From: an uncultured Rhodobiaceae bacterium
GTDB taxonomy: Bacteria > Pseudomonadota > Alphaproteobacteria > RS24
NCBI GenBank assembly: GCA_937907245.1
Contig: CALCUM010000003.1
Span: 621,501-685,500 of the forward strand
DNA: 64,000 bases
Reading direction: 5' to 3'
The translations under genes and the position numbers were made by a program. Positions 20,980 through 30,107 of this stretch are shown piece by piece; position 1 is the stretch's first letter, and each line of letters starts with the position of its first letter. Under the pieces are notes generated by a model, which saw only the letters and a list, made by a program, of their open reading frames with translations, was not told the DNA's origin and searched no databases.

Positions 20980-21879
20980 ATGTTCAGTTATAAGCCAAAA
21001 GACGTAGAAACCATCGTCATCCGCGATTTCGATTTCGCGTTCCCCGATGACTTAGACCCTGTATGGATACCGGGACAGCGCGTGCGCAGCCATATGTTCA
21101 ATGGCCTATCTTTGACCATGCCGCATCTCGAACCATTTCTCGTAAAAAACGGCAGGGAAACCGCAAGGCAGGTGGAAGACAAACAACTGCTGCAAGATAT
21201 TCGTGATTTCTGCGGACAAGAAAGCCAGCACTTTAAATGCCATCGCCGCCTTAACGATATTCTGACAGCCAATGGCTATCCGGAATTTAAAAAAGTCGAA
21301 GAGGGCATGGCTAAATCTTGGAAAGACTTAAGCGGCAAAAGCCTCGAGCATCGCCTCGCTTACTCGGCCGGTTTTGAAACCATGACCAATGGCTTTACCC
21401 GCTGGCTGATTAAAAAGCGTTTGCAGCTATTTAAAAATGCAAACCCGCATATCACCTCGTTCTGGCTCGTTCATATGATTGAAGAAACCGAACATAAGAC
21501 CGTCGCGCTAGATTGCTATATGGCTCATTCGGGGCGTTATCTGCCGCGTTTCTTGGGCGTGTTTCATGGCTCCTTCCACGTGGTGGGCCATGGCCTCAAG
21601 GCGATGATGGTGGCACTCAAAAAAGACGGCGTTCTGCACAAGCCAAGCACTTGGTGGGAGCTGGCGCGTGAAATGTCATCGATGATTTACCACACCAGCC
21701 CTTTTTTGCTGCGCGCCCTATTGCCAGGGCACGATGCGCGCGATGAAATAGACCCGGAATGGATGCAACAATGGATACAAGGCTATGCCCAAATGCCAGC
21801 CTCCCAAAGCATTCCGTTGGTAGACACGCAACACCCAGACATGCCAGTGCCGTTTGAAACGCTGCAAGCAGCCGAATAA
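20980..21879 (+). CDS. Metal-dependent hydrolase-like protein (PF10118 type)
   Basis: A 299-aa soluble protein of the family usually annotated 'metal-dependent hydrolase'. Carboxylate/His pairs suited to a di-metal site are visible: GQESQHFKCHRRLND at ~84-98 and MIEETEHKTVALD at ~167-179, in a mainly helical protein. The exact reaction is not known to me. It starts with SD AGGGAG (20968-20973) and is followed 24 bp later by the isomerase-like membrane protein, so the two may form a small operon and share a substrate. Confidence 0.8.
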   Translation: MFSYKPKDVETIVIRDFDFAFPDDLDPVWIPGQRVRSHMFNGLSLTMPHLEPFLVKNGRETARQVEDKQLLQDIRDFCGQESQHFKCHRRLNDILTANGYPEFKKVEEGMAKSWKDLSGKSLEHRLAYSAGFETMTNGFTRWLIKKRLQLFKNANPHITSFWLVHMIEETEHKTVALDCYMAHSGRYLPRFLGVFHGSFHVVGHGLKAMMVALKKDGVLHKPSTWWELAREMSSMIYHTSPFLLRALLPGHDARDEIDPEWMQQWIQGYAQMPASQSIPLVDTQHPDMPVPFETLQAAE

Positions 21880-21903
21880 AATAAAACAAATAGGAAAAAA
21901 ACC

Positions 21904-22383
21904 ATGGCTAGATATCAGAAATTAATGATTGCCCACGGCTTCTTAGTCATTTTGGTCAGCCTGCTGGCAGGCTTTATGTTGATGTTCAATATGCTGGGCG
22001 GCCTAGAATATTGGCCAGGCACCTTCTTTAAATTTGGCGTTTACGGAACAACCGAAGGCTGGGTGCGCGCCCATACAGGCGGCGTGACCAATGGCCTGCT
22101 TACCGTGGTTGTGGCGCTAGCCTTACCAAAGCTTGAGATAAGCGAAAAAATGACGGCGTTTTTTGCCTGGGGCCTAATTTACTGCGCTTGGACCTTCACC
22201 GCATTTTATTGGATCGGCAATGCGTCGGGCAATCGGGCTTTATCGATGGGCGACAATGTCTTCGGGTCGGCCGATTGGCTGAGCCTCATCGGCTTTGTGC
22301 CCGGCATACCGAGTATTTTCATCGGTCCCGTGGTGCTTTATATCGGTGCCCGCGGTGCCTTTCGCGCCATGAAAAACGACTAG
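21904..22383 (+). CDS. Small membrane protein resembling styrene oxide isomerase
   Basis: A 159-aa integral membrane protein with four hydrophobic helices. It matches what I remember of styrene oxide isomerase (StyC, ~169 aa) in the signature EGWVRAHTGGVTNG (residues 51-64) and in the later region YWIGNASGNRALSMG. His57, Asn63 and Tyr102 sit one position before the residues I recall as heme ligand and active-site residues in StyC (H58, N64, Y103). StyC converts styrene oxide to phenylacetaldehyde. No styrene monooxygenase is nearby, so the natural substrate is open. The recall needs an alignment to confirm. Confidence 0.65.
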   Translation: MARYQKLMIAHGFLVILVSLLAGFMLMFNMLGGLEYWPGTFFKFGVYGTTEGWVRAHTGGVTNGLLTVVVALALPKLEISEKMTAFFAWGLIYCAWTFTAFYWIGNASGNRALSMGDNVFGSADWLSLIGFVPGIPSIFIGPVVLYIGARGAFRAMKND

Positions 22384-22563
22384 CTCAAGCCTGAGACGTT
22401 CGTCCACCGCACCACATGCTTTTATTTGGCGAGGTTGAAAAACCAGCCATAAGACCCGAGCTGGCGCCCCTTCATAAGCGGTTTTGCTTCCTCCAGCTCG
22501 TCTGTGCTAGAACTTCCCCATGGCGCAGCACCCAAGCCATGGAATATTCGTAAAGTGGTACCC

Positions 22564-23601
22564 ATGACGGCTCTACAAGACAGATTTGCCAATATGGCCT
22601 TGCTGATAGATGAGGCCTGCGCCCTCTTGGATGCGCGCGGAATTGTTATTGCCGCCAATGATAAAATGTTCGCCCTGCTCGGCCACCAAATTGCCGAGTA
22701 TCCAATGGAACGATTCATTCGCCACGAAGGTTTTGTCGAGGCCCTGCGGGCCGCGCGAGACCAAGCCTTGGTGAGCGAGCTTACCTATTCTCGTACCGAT
22801 AAGTTGCGCCGCGAGTTTCATTTGCGCCTTGCCCCTTTCGAAGAAACCCATGTGCTAGTGGTTATCGTCGATGATACCGACACGGTTTCTGTAAACCGAA
22901 TTCGCTCTGATTTCGTCGCCAATGTAAGTCACGAATTGCGCTCGCCTTTATCCGTCCTATCTGGCTTTATCGAGACACTGCGCGATGGCGCAGACGCAGA
23001 ACCTGAGACCCGCGGGAAGTTTCTGACCATTATGCAATCCGAGGCCGAGCGCATGCAGCGATTGGTTGATGATCTATTATCTCTCTCGCGCGTCGAGGCC
23101 ATTGAGCATCGCACACCGAACGACAAGGTAGATGTCTATACGATAATGCAGCAAACGGTGGACGCCTTTTCGGCACAGTCTCTTGCCAAGAAAATGAGCT
23201 TTCAATGGCAGTTGGAAGACGCTCTTTGCGCCGACGAGTTAATCGTTTTAGGCAACGCAGATGAATTACGCCAAGTATTTCAAAACCTCATCGAGAACGC
23301 CATTCGCTATGGCGATGCTGACAGCGAGATTGAGTTGGCTTTCAGCCTCGAAGATACCGCGCCCCTAAATTTGCTGCGCGTGCAAGTCATTAACCAAGGG
23401 CCTACCATAGACAGCCATGATATCGCGCGGCTGACCGAACGGTTCTATCGGGTCGATTCGGGCAGAGCCCGGCAAATGGGTGGCACGGGGCTTGGTTTAG
23501 CGATTGTAAAACACATTATCAATCGCCACCGTGGCCGCTTGCGAATTACGAGCACTGCCGGAAAAACCAGCTTTTCCGTAAGTTTGCGACGCAATATCTA
23601 G
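22564..23601 (+). CDS. phoR: PhoR-type phosphate-regulon histidine kinase
   Basis: Sensor kinase of about 345 aa: a PAS-like N-terminal domain (residues ~10-100), a dimerisation/H-box FVANVSHELRSPLSVLSGF, and an ATPase domain with NLIENAIRYGD and GGTGLGLAIVKHI. It lies directly before pstS and in the same direction as pstSCAB-phoU-phoB, which fixes its role. No transmembrane segment is visible in this start choice or in 20 codons upstream, so this PhoR appears soluble and would have to sense phosphate through PstB/PhoU contacts. The start at 22564 is preferred, but the ribosome site is weak. Confidence 0.9.
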   Translation: MTALQDRFANMALLIDEACALLDARGIVIAANDKMFALLGHQIAEYPMERFIRHEGFVEALRAARDQALVSELTYSRTDKLRREFHLRLAPFEETHVLVVIVDDTDTVSVNRIRSDFVANVSHELRSPLSVLSGFIETLRDGADAEPETRGKFLTIMQSEAERMQRLVDDLLSLSRVEAIEHRTPNDKVDVYTIMQQTVDAFSAQSLAKKMSFQWQLEDALCADELIVLGNADELRQVFQNLIENAIRYGDADSEIELAFSLEDTAPLNLLRVQVINQGPTIDSHDIARLTERFYRVDSGRARQMGGTGLGLAIVKHIINRHRGRLRITSTAGKTSFSVSLRRNI

Positions 23602-23645
23602 ACTATTCCCAATTTCTTCAAAATAGCCGCCGCCGCTTCACAAAA

Positions 23646-23674
23646 CTGTAACATAGGCATCACACAAGGGTCGT
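23646..23674 (+). promoter_or_regulatory. Possible Pho box upstream of pstS
   Basis: Three 7-bp units with 4-bp spacers, CTGTAAC, GCATCAC and GGGTCGT, resemble the CTGTCAT direct repeats bound by phosphorylated PhoB (5/7, 4/7 and 4/7 matches). They lie ~55-80 bp before the pstS start, where a Pho box is expected. The match is loose. Confidence 0.45.
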
Positions 23675-23726
23675 GAAACGAAGCTTAGGTGTGCATTCAG
23701 GTAATATTAATTTTTGGAGTTCAACG

Positions 23727-24779
23727 ATGACCAGACTAAGAATGTGCCTTCCCATCTTCGCCATGGCGATATCCCTCACCAGTCAATCCCACGCCCGCGA
23801 CCAAATAGAAGTGGTCGGCTCTTCCACCGTGTTCCCATTTGCAACTTCTGTGGCCGAACAATTCGGGCGGAAGGGTAAGTTTAAAACACCCGTTGTCGAA
23901 GCCACAGGCTCGGGCGGCGGATTGAAATTATTCTGCTCTGGCATCGGCCTGCAGCACCCCGATGTGACCAATGCCTCGCGTCGGATTAAGAAAAAAGAAT
24001 TCGATAAATGCCAAGCCAATGGCATCGATATGACTGAAATTGTCATCGGCTTCGATGGCATTGTTCTGGCCAATGCCCGCAGCGGTGTGCCGCTAAAGCT
24101 TACGCGTAAACAAATTTATCTGGCTACCGCCAAGCTGGTGCCAGACCCCAAAAACCCATGTCAAGACACATGGTGCGCGCCGATTGCCAATCCGTATAAA
24201 AAATGGAGCGATATAGATGCTTCCCTGCCGGATATGAAAATTGAAATTCTTGGCCCGCCCCCAACCTCGGGCACGCGCGACGCGTTTCAAGAGCTGGCTA
24301 TGTCAGAAGGCGCCAATCAGTTTCCTCATATGAAAGCCCTGAAGAAGTCAGATAAAGCGCGTTGGAAAAAACTCACCCGAACCATTCGCGAAGACGGCGG
24401 CTGGATTGATGCGGGCGAGAATGACAACCTCATGGTCTCGAAACTAGCCGCCAATCCCCGCGCCGTCGGCGTGTTTGGCTTTAGTTTCCTTGACCAAAAC
24501 GCAGAGAAAATTCGCGGTGCCGTTGTGGAGAATATTGTGCCGAGTTTCGACAATATCGCCGATGGGAAATACGGCATCTCCCGCTCGCTTTATTTCTACG
24601 TTAAACAAGCGCATGTGGGCACTGTTCCCGGCATTCTGGAATATATACGAGAGTTTACAAGCGAAGAGGCCTTCGGCGAAGACGGCTATTTGCTCGACAA
24701 AGGGCTTATTCCTCTGCCGCGTCAAGAGCGCCTAAAATATCGTAAAGATGGACAGAATCTGACAAAACTGTCGATGTAA
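23727..24779 (+). CDS. pstS: Phosphate ABC transporter substrate-binding protein
   Basis: PstS, about 350 aa, the periplasmic phosphate binder. It has a signal peptide (LPIFAMAISLTSQSHA), the phosphate-loop motifs VVGSSTVFPF and EATGSGGGLKLFC, and a central GPPPTSGTRDAFQEL. GGAG precedes the ATG at 23727. It is the first gene of the pst operon and is followed by pstC after 48 bp. Confidence 0.95.
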   Translation: MTRLRMCLPIFAMAISLTSQSHARDQIEVVGSSTVFPFATSVAEQFGRKGKFKTPVVEATGSGGGLKLFCSGIGLQHPDVTNASRRIKKKEFDKCQANGIDMTEIVIGFDGIVLANARSGVPLKLTRKQIYLATAKLVPDPKNPCQDTWCAPIANPYKKWSDIDASLPDMKIEILGPPPTSGTRDAFQELAMSEGANQFPHMKALKKSDKARWKKLTRTIREDGGWIDAGENDNLMVSKLAANPRAVGVFGFSFLDQNAEKIRGAVVENIVPSFDNIADGKYGISRSLYFYVKQAHVGTVPGILEYIREFTSEEAFGEDGYLLDKGLIPLPRQERLKYRKDGQNLTKLSM

Positions 24780-24827
24780 TCTAACCTCGTCTGGCGGGTG
24801 CCAGTCGGATTTGAAAAGGCCAACCCT

Positions 24828-26210
24828 ATGAGCGCTAGCTCTTTATTTCTTTGTCTTGTCGGGTTGGGCCTTTTCTCGTTTTTCTTCGGGCGTCGGCGCA
24901 TTCATAGGCTGGCAACCGGCGCCAGCCAAAAACAACACTCGCGGGATGTATATCACGCCAGCTTTCTCGTCATATGCGCCACATTTGTTCCTATTGTTCT
25001 ATTGGTTATTTGGACAGGCATCTCGCCGCTCGTCATCGACGCTTTGCTCGAAAGCTTTTTAAAGGCGCGCGCCAATACCGCCTCCCTCGGCGAGCTGAGC
25101 GTTATGATTGCCAAAACCAAGGCCTATTATGCGGGCTCCATCAGCGCTGCTTTCATTGACGACACAATTGCCGAAGCCACAAATTACTATGCCGATTTGG
25201 TGGCACACTCTTTGCAAGCCCGCAGTTTCGCGGTGCTACTATTGGCGATTGCGGGCGTGGGGCTGGGCGTTCGCAAAATCGCGCTGCGTTTTACCGCCCG
25301 CCATTCGGTCGAGCGCGTGGCGCAACTCATTATGCTGGTCGCGTCCGCCATCGCCGTGTTGACGACCGTTGGCATTGTGCTGTCCTTAATATTTGAAACC
25401 ATCCGCTTTTTCGCCACTGTCTCGGTAACGGAATTTCTTTTTGGGCTACATTGGTCGCCGCAAATCGCCATTCGCGAAGACCAAGCTGGCGGCTCTGGTT
25501 CCTTCGGAGCGATACCGCTTTTTGCTGGCACCTTGATGATAACCTTCATCGCCATGATTGTGGCCGTGCCCATAGGCTTAATGTCAGCGATTTATCTTTC
25601 TGAATATGCCAGCCCTCGATTGCGCGGCATCGCCAAGCCAGGCATTGAAATGCTGGCGGGCATTCCCACCGTCGTCTATGGCTTTTTCGCAGCCTTAGTG
25701 GTGGCGCCGTTTTTGCGCGATGGCGGGGCCGACATCGGTCTCACCCTATCGTCAGAATCCGCTCTGGCGGCCGGCTTGGTTATGGGCATTATGATTATCC
25801 CCTTCATCTCGTCGCTTTCAGATGATGTGATTAACGCCGTGCCACAAACCTTGCGCGATGGCGCCGCCGCACTGGGCGCCACCCATTCTGAGACCATCAA
25901 ACAAGTGGTCTTGCCAGCCGCCCTGCCCGGCATTGTAAGTGCCATTCTTCTGGCCATTTCGCGGGCCATTGGCGAGACCATGATTGTGGTTATGGCGGCT
26001 GGTGTCGCCGCTAATTTAACCGCCAATCCGTTTGAAAGCGTCACCACGGTAACCGTGCAAATTGTGATGCTGCTGGTAGGTGACCAAGAGTTCGATAGCG
26101 CCAAAACATTGGCGGCTTTTGCCCTTGGACTTGTGCTGTTTTTCATTACCCTCGCGCTGAATATTCTGGCGCTTTATGTGGTCAATAAATACCGAGAGCA
26201 ATATGACTGA
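24828..26210 (+). CDS. pstC: Phosphate ABC transporter permease PstC
   Basis: PstC, about 460 aa, inner-membrane permease. The C-terminal ~270 residues are the standard MetI-like domain (PLFAGTLMITFIAMIVAVP; the EAA-type loop DGAAALGATHSETIKQVVLP). The N-terminal ~190 residues add two or more extra membrane segments, as in other alphaproteobacterial PstC that are longer than the E. coli protein (~320 aa). The start is taken at 24828 (MSASSLFL). Its stop overlaps the pstA start by 8 bp. Confidence 0.94.
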   Translation: MSASSLFLCLVGLGLFSFFFGRRRIHRLATGASQKQHSRDVYHASFLVICATFVPIVLLVIWTGISPLVIDALLESFLKARANTASLGELSVMIAKTKAYYAGSISAAFIDDTIAEATNYYADLVAHSLQARSFAVLLLAIAGVGLGVRKIALRFTARHSVERVAQLIMLVASAIAVLTTVGIVLSLIFETIRFFATVSVTEFLFGLHWSPQIAIREDQAGGSGSFGAIPLFAGTLMITFIAMIVAVPIGLMSAIYLSEYASPRLRGIAKPGIEMLAGIPTVVYGFFAALVVAPFLRDGGADIGLTLSSESALAAGLVMGIMIIPFISSLSDDVINAVPQTLRDGAAALGATHSETIKQVVLPAALPGIVSAILLAISRAIGETMIVVMAAGVAANLTANPFESVTTVTVQIVMLLVGDQEFDSAKTLAAFALGLVLFFITLALNILALYVVNKYREQYD

Positions 26211-27468
26211 ATTCAGACAAACAGAGGCCCGCAAGGCCCAATTGGCGAAACGTTATCGCGCCGAATACCGCTTCAAAGCCTTTGGCATTGGCGCCATTTG
26301 CACGGCGGGTCTTATTTTATTGTTCCTCATGGGATCCATTTTAATCTCGTCGCTGCCCGCTTTTACCCAACATTATGTGACCCTAGATATTGAGATTACC
26401 GAACGACATATCGATACACAAAACCTAGCCAATAGCGATTGGCGCGGCCTCGCGCGTACATCTTTGCGCGCCCAATTCCCCGAAGTCCAGGGCCGACGTG
26501 ATAAACGCGCGCTGGGAAAATTGCTCTCTATTGGCGCCAGTGACGATGTGCGAGATTATGTCTTGGCCAACCCTTCGAGCCTAGGCACCAAAATTCGCCT
26601 TCCCGTCACTTTATCAGATGATATCGACTTATTATTAAAAGGCGTGATTGACCGCGAACTGCCAGAAAACGAGCGCGTGGTATCCAACCAAAATTTAGCG
26701 TGGTTGGATAAATTAGTCGCCGAAGATCGCATCAGCCGTCAATTTGCGACGAAAATATTCACCAATGGGGACAGCCGCGAGCCCGAATTAGCTGGCCTGC
26801 ACGGCGCTTTGGTTGGCACCCTCTGGACACTGCTGGTTACGCTTTTGGCCAGTTTCCCCCTCGGCGTCATGGCCGCCATTTACCTAGAGGAAATTGCCCC
26901 AAAAAATCGCCTCACCCGAATTATTGAAGTCAATATTAACAATCTCGCCGCCGTGCCATCGATTGTCTTTGGCCTCTTGGGGCTTGCCGTTTTTATCAAT
27001 TTTTTCGGTATGCCGCGTTCGGCACCCCTAGTCGGTGGTTTGGTTTTGGCGCTCATGACCTTGCCGCGAATTATCATCCCGACCCGCGCCGCTTTTGCCG
27101 CCATTCCGCCTTCGATTCGCGAGGCGGCCATGGGCGTGGGGGCTTCGCGTTTACAGGTGATTATGCACCATGTTTTGCCCCTCGCGATGCCAGGTATTTT
27201 AACCGGAACCATTATCGGACTGGCGCAAGCGGCGGGCGAAACCGCGCCGCTATTGATGATTGGCATGATGGCCTTTATCGTCGATGTGCCGAGTGATGTG
27301 ACGGCCAAGGCAACGGTTTTGCCGGCGCAAATTTACATGTGGGCGAACAACCCAGAACGTGCCTTTATGGCGCGCACGAGCGCTGGCATAGTGGTTTTAT
27401 TGAGCCTGCTTTTGCTGGTCAATGCGACGGCAATTTACTTCCGCAAACGGTTTGAGAAACGATGGTAA
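26203..27468 (+). CDS. pstA: Phosphate ABC transporter permease PstA
   Basis: PstA, about 421 aa, second inner-membrane permease, with TM1 near residues 25-47, a periplasmic domain of about 150 residues, then the MetI-like core ([40 protein letters not shown]). The N-terminal extension relative to E. coli PstA (~296 aa) is typical of this branch. It overlaps pstC and is followed one base later by pstB, so translation is coupled. Confidence 0.94.
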   Translation: MTEFRQTEARKAQLAKRYRAEYRFKAFGIGAICTAGLILLFLMGSILISSLPAFTQHYVTLDIEITERHIDTQNLANSDWRGLARTSLRAQFPEVQGRRDKRALGKLLSIGASDDVRDYVLANPSSLGTKIRLPVTLSDDIDLLLKGVIDRELPENERVVSNQNLAWLDKLVAEDRISRQFATKIFTNGDSREPELAGLHGALVGTLWTLLVTLLASFPLGVMAAIYLEEIAPKNRLTRIIEVNINNLAAVPSIVFGLLGLAVFINFFGMPRSAPLVGGLVLALMTLPRIIIPTRAAFAAIPPSIREAAMGVGASRLQVIMHHVLPLAMPGILTGTIIGLAQAAGETAPLLMIGMMAFIVDVPSDVTAKATVLPAQIYMWANNPERAFMARTSAGIVVLLSLLLLVNATAIYFRKRFEKRW

Positions 27469-27469
27469 A

Positions 27470-28246
27470 ATGAGTGAAAAGACAGACCCAAAAATCAAAA
27501 TTGAAGCCCGCGGCGTCGAAGTTTTCTATGGCGAGGCGCAAGCCTTGCACGGCATTGACCTCGACGTAAACGCCAATCAAGTGACGGCTCTTATTGGCCC
27601 TTCTGGTTGCGGCAAGTCGACATTTTTGCGCTGTATCAACCGGATGAATGACGTCATCGACGGCTGCCGCGTCAACGGCAATATCGCCATCGATGGACAA
27701 GATATTTATAGCGCTGAAATTGATGTGGTGGAATTGCGCGCGCGCGTCGGCATGGTATTTCAAAAGCCTAACCCATTTCCAAAATCCATCTACGATAATG
27801 TCGCCTATGGACCCCGCATTCATGGGCTATCGCAGAGCCGCGAACAATTAGACCATATCGTGGAAAGCAGCCTAAAACGAGCTGGCCTCTGGGCCGAAGT
27901 CAGCGACCGTTTACTTGCAAGTGGCACTAGTCTTTCGGGCGGGCAGCAGCAGCGCTTGTGCATCGCGCGCGCCATTGCCGTTAGCCCCGATGTCGTGTTG
28001 ATGGATGAACCCTGCTCGGCACTCGACCCGATTGCGACCGCCGTGATTGAAGAACTTATGGAAGAGCTGCGCAAAGATTATACCATTGTGATTGTCACCC
28101 ATTCGATGCAACAGGCCGCACGGATTTCACAACGCACCGCCTATTTTCATCTGGGCAATGTCGTCGAACACGGCGCCACGCAGCAGATTTTTACCAACCC
28201 TCAGAACCAACAAACCGAAGCTTATATTTCAGGGAAAATTGGCTAA
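27470..28246 (+). CDS. pstB: Phosphate ABC transporter ATPase PstB
   Basis: PstB, 258 aa, with Walker [10 protein letters not shown], signature [15 protein letters not shown], Walker [14 protein letters not shown] and the H-loop [12 protein letters not shown]. All are canonical. The start is taken at 27470 (MSEKTDPK), one base after the pstA stop. The phoU start overlaps the pstB stop by one base (TAATG). Confidence 0.96.
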   Translation: MSEKTDPKIKIEARGVEVFYGEAQALHGIDLDVNANQVTALIGPSGCGKSTFLRCINRMNDVIDGCRVNGNIAIDGQDIYSAEIDVVELRARVGMVFQKPNPFPKSIYDNVAYGPRIHGLSQSREQLDHIVESSLKRAGLWAEVSDRLLASGTSLSGGQQQRLCIARAIAVSPDVVLMDEPCSALDPIATAVIEELMEELRKDYTIVIVTHSMQQAARISQRTAYFHLGNVVEHGATQQIFTNPQNQQTEAYISGKIG

Positions 28247-28968
28247 TGGAAGACCAACATATCGTAAGCGCTTTCGACCGCGACCTTACCGAATTGAACC
28301 GAATGATTGCCCAATTGGGCGGCATGGCCGAGCAGCAATTGGCCGCCGCAACCGAATTATTAGACGCGCGCAATCCGGCTCCCATCGATGCGCTTATCGC
28401 CAAAGACAAAGAGTTGGATGCGCTGGAGTTTCATCTCAATGAGCGCGCCATCGAGATTATCGCCATCCGCTCCCCCATGGCGACCGATTTACGCCGCATT
28501 ATTGCCGCCGTTAAAATTGCGTCTGTGCTGGAACGAATCGGCGATTACGCCAAAAATATAGCGAAGCGCAGCCGTGTGATTATCAATAGCGAAACCAATC
28601 GCGCGGACAGCATTAGCCTCACGCGTATGGCCAGCCTGGTGCAGCAGATGCTCAATCAAGTGCTGGACGCCTATGCCACCAGCGATGCCGACTTGGCCAT
28701 GGACGTTTGGGACCGTGACCAAGAAGTCGATCAATTGCACACCAGCATGTATCGCGATTTATTGGCGATGATATCGGCGCAATCGGAAGTTGCGGAAGTC
28801 AGCTCGCATTTATTATTTATCGCCAAAAACATCGAGCGCATTGGTGACCACACGACAAGCATTGCCGAACAAGTTTACTTCCTCGTGAATGGCGAACTAC
28901 CCAGCGATGACCGCCCCAAAGCCGACGAGAGTAGCGGCGCCAACAAAGACACTGATAAGGGTGCTTAG
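28246..28968 (+). CDS. phoU: Phosphate-signalling protein PhoU
   Basis: PhoU, 240 aa, all-helical with two homologous three-helix halves; the metal-binding-type motifs ERIGDYAKNIAKR and ERIGDHTTSIAEQ are the paired E(R)IGD signatures of the family. It restrains PhoR when phosphate is plentiful. It is coupled to pstB (1-bp overlap) and precedes phoB by 12 bp. Confidence 0.96.
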   Translation: MEDQHIVSAFDRDLTELNRMIAQLGGMAEQQLAAATELLDARNPAPIDALIAKDKELDALEFHLNERAIEIIAIRSPMATDLRRIIAAVKIASVLERIGDYAKNIAKRSRVIINSETNRADSISLTRMASLVQQMLNQVLDAYATSDADLAMDVWDRDQEVDQLHTSMYRDLLAMISAQSEVAEVSSHLLFIAKNIERIGDHTTSIAEQVYFLVNGELPSDDRPKADESSGANKDTDKGA

Positions 28969-28980
28969 AGCGAGTATTGA

Positions 28981-29688
28981 ATGTCTGGAAAAATACTTAT
29001 TGTTGATGATGAGCCAGCGCAATTAGAGCTGCTACGTTACAATTTGGAAACTGCAGGCTTTGAAGTCTTACAAGCCGAGAACGGCGCCGATGCCCTAGAA
29101 ATGGCAAGCGCGGGGATGCCCGACTTATTGGTCATAGATTGGATGATGCCAGAGGCTTCGGGCATTGATGTGTGTCGCATTTTGCGCTCGCGCGCGGAGA
29201 CGAAGGCACTTCCGATTATTATGTTGAGCGCGCGCGGCGAAGAAAGCGATAGAACTCTGGGGCTCGATATTGGCGCCGATGACTATATTACCAAGCCGTT
29301 TTCGCCGCGCGAACTCGTGGCCCGGGTGAAGGCTTTGCTGCGTCGTTCGCGGCCTATGCTGGCCGACGAGGTTCTGACGTTTGCAGGACTGGAGTTAAAT
29401 CCATCGACCATGCGGGTGAGCCGAGAGGGGAAAAATATCCACCTCGGGCCGAAAGAATACCAACTATTGGCGCTGATGATGGAGAGCCCGGAGCGCGTGT
29501 TCAGCCGCGAGCAATTGCTCGACCGCGTTTGGGGGCACGGTATTTATGTCGAAGATCGCACGGTAGATGTGCACATGAGCCGCCTGCGCCGCGCGCTTAA
29601 TGCGGCCCAAGCCTCGCAAGGGGAAGACACTTTGGTCATCCGTACTGTGCGTGGCACGGGGTATGCGCTCTCACGGGAGCCTAAATAG
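28981..29688 (+). CDS. phoB: Phosphate regulon response regulator PhoB
   Basis: PhoB, 235 aa: receiver domain (VDDEPAQ, phospho-aspartate in LLVIDWMMPEASG, KPFSPREL) and a winged-helix DNA-binding domain (YVEDRTVDVHMSRLRRAL). It closes the phoR-pstSCAB-phoU-phoB cluster and binds Pho boxes such as the candidate at 23646. It is the last host protein gene before the tRNA-Arg/island junction. Confidence 0.96.
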   Translation: MSGKILIVDDEPAQLELLRYNLETAGFEVLQAENGADALEMASAGMPDLLVIDWMMPEASGIDVCRILRSRAETKALPIIMLSARGEESDRTLGLDIGADDYITKPFSPRELVARVKALLRRSRPMLADEVLTFAGLELNPSTMRVSREGKNIHLGPKEYQLLALMMESPERVFSREQLLDRVWGHGIYVEDRTVDVHMSRLRRALNAAQASQGEDTLVIRTVRGTGYALSREPK

Positions 29689-29851
29689 GCCTCTTCGGTG
29701 CTTTGTTTAACCATAGTCTGTCATCAAACGTTGGTGCAAAAGCGACGGGTCTGCGCCGACCGAGAAAGGCCGTAACCCAGTTTTCAAGAGCCCACATCGC
29801 GCGTTTTGCGATTGCGCCGTTTCAAAAAATCACTCGAGAGACAACTAGAGA

Positions 29852-29880
29852 TGGTCAGGTACTTGAGGACGAGCTATAAC
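29852..29880 (+). promoter_or_regulatory. Likely promoter of tRNA-Arg
   Basis: TGGTCA, a 17-bp spacer and TATAAC end 10 bp before the 5' end of the tRNA. The match to the -35/-10 consensus is fair (4/6 and 5/6). The remainder of 29689-29851 shows nothing I can name. Confidence 0.5.
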
Positions 29881-29890
29881 ACTCAAGGAA

Positions 29891-29967
<77 letters not shown>

Positions 29968-29996
29968 ATCATTTCAATGACTTAGGCGACTTTTAG

Positions 29997-30039
29997 AAGT
30001 AAATAATAAGTAAATATACCGCTTACTAATCGTTTACTT
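29997..30039. promoter_or_regulatory. Candidate integrase arm sites, left end
   Basis: AAGTAAATA occurs at 29997-30005 and 30008-30016 in direct orientation, and the inverse core TTTACTT at 30033-30039, between the tRNA and the integrase gene. A matching ATTTACTTTT lies near the right end (43546-43555). The arrangement resembles arm-type binding sites of a tyrosine integrase. Confidence 0.4.
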
Positions 30040-30107
30040 TTTTCTTTCTTTTTTTGAAATCCCAAGATACGGTTCAAAAAGTTAGCATTTGTATTGAGTA
30101 TGTTGAA

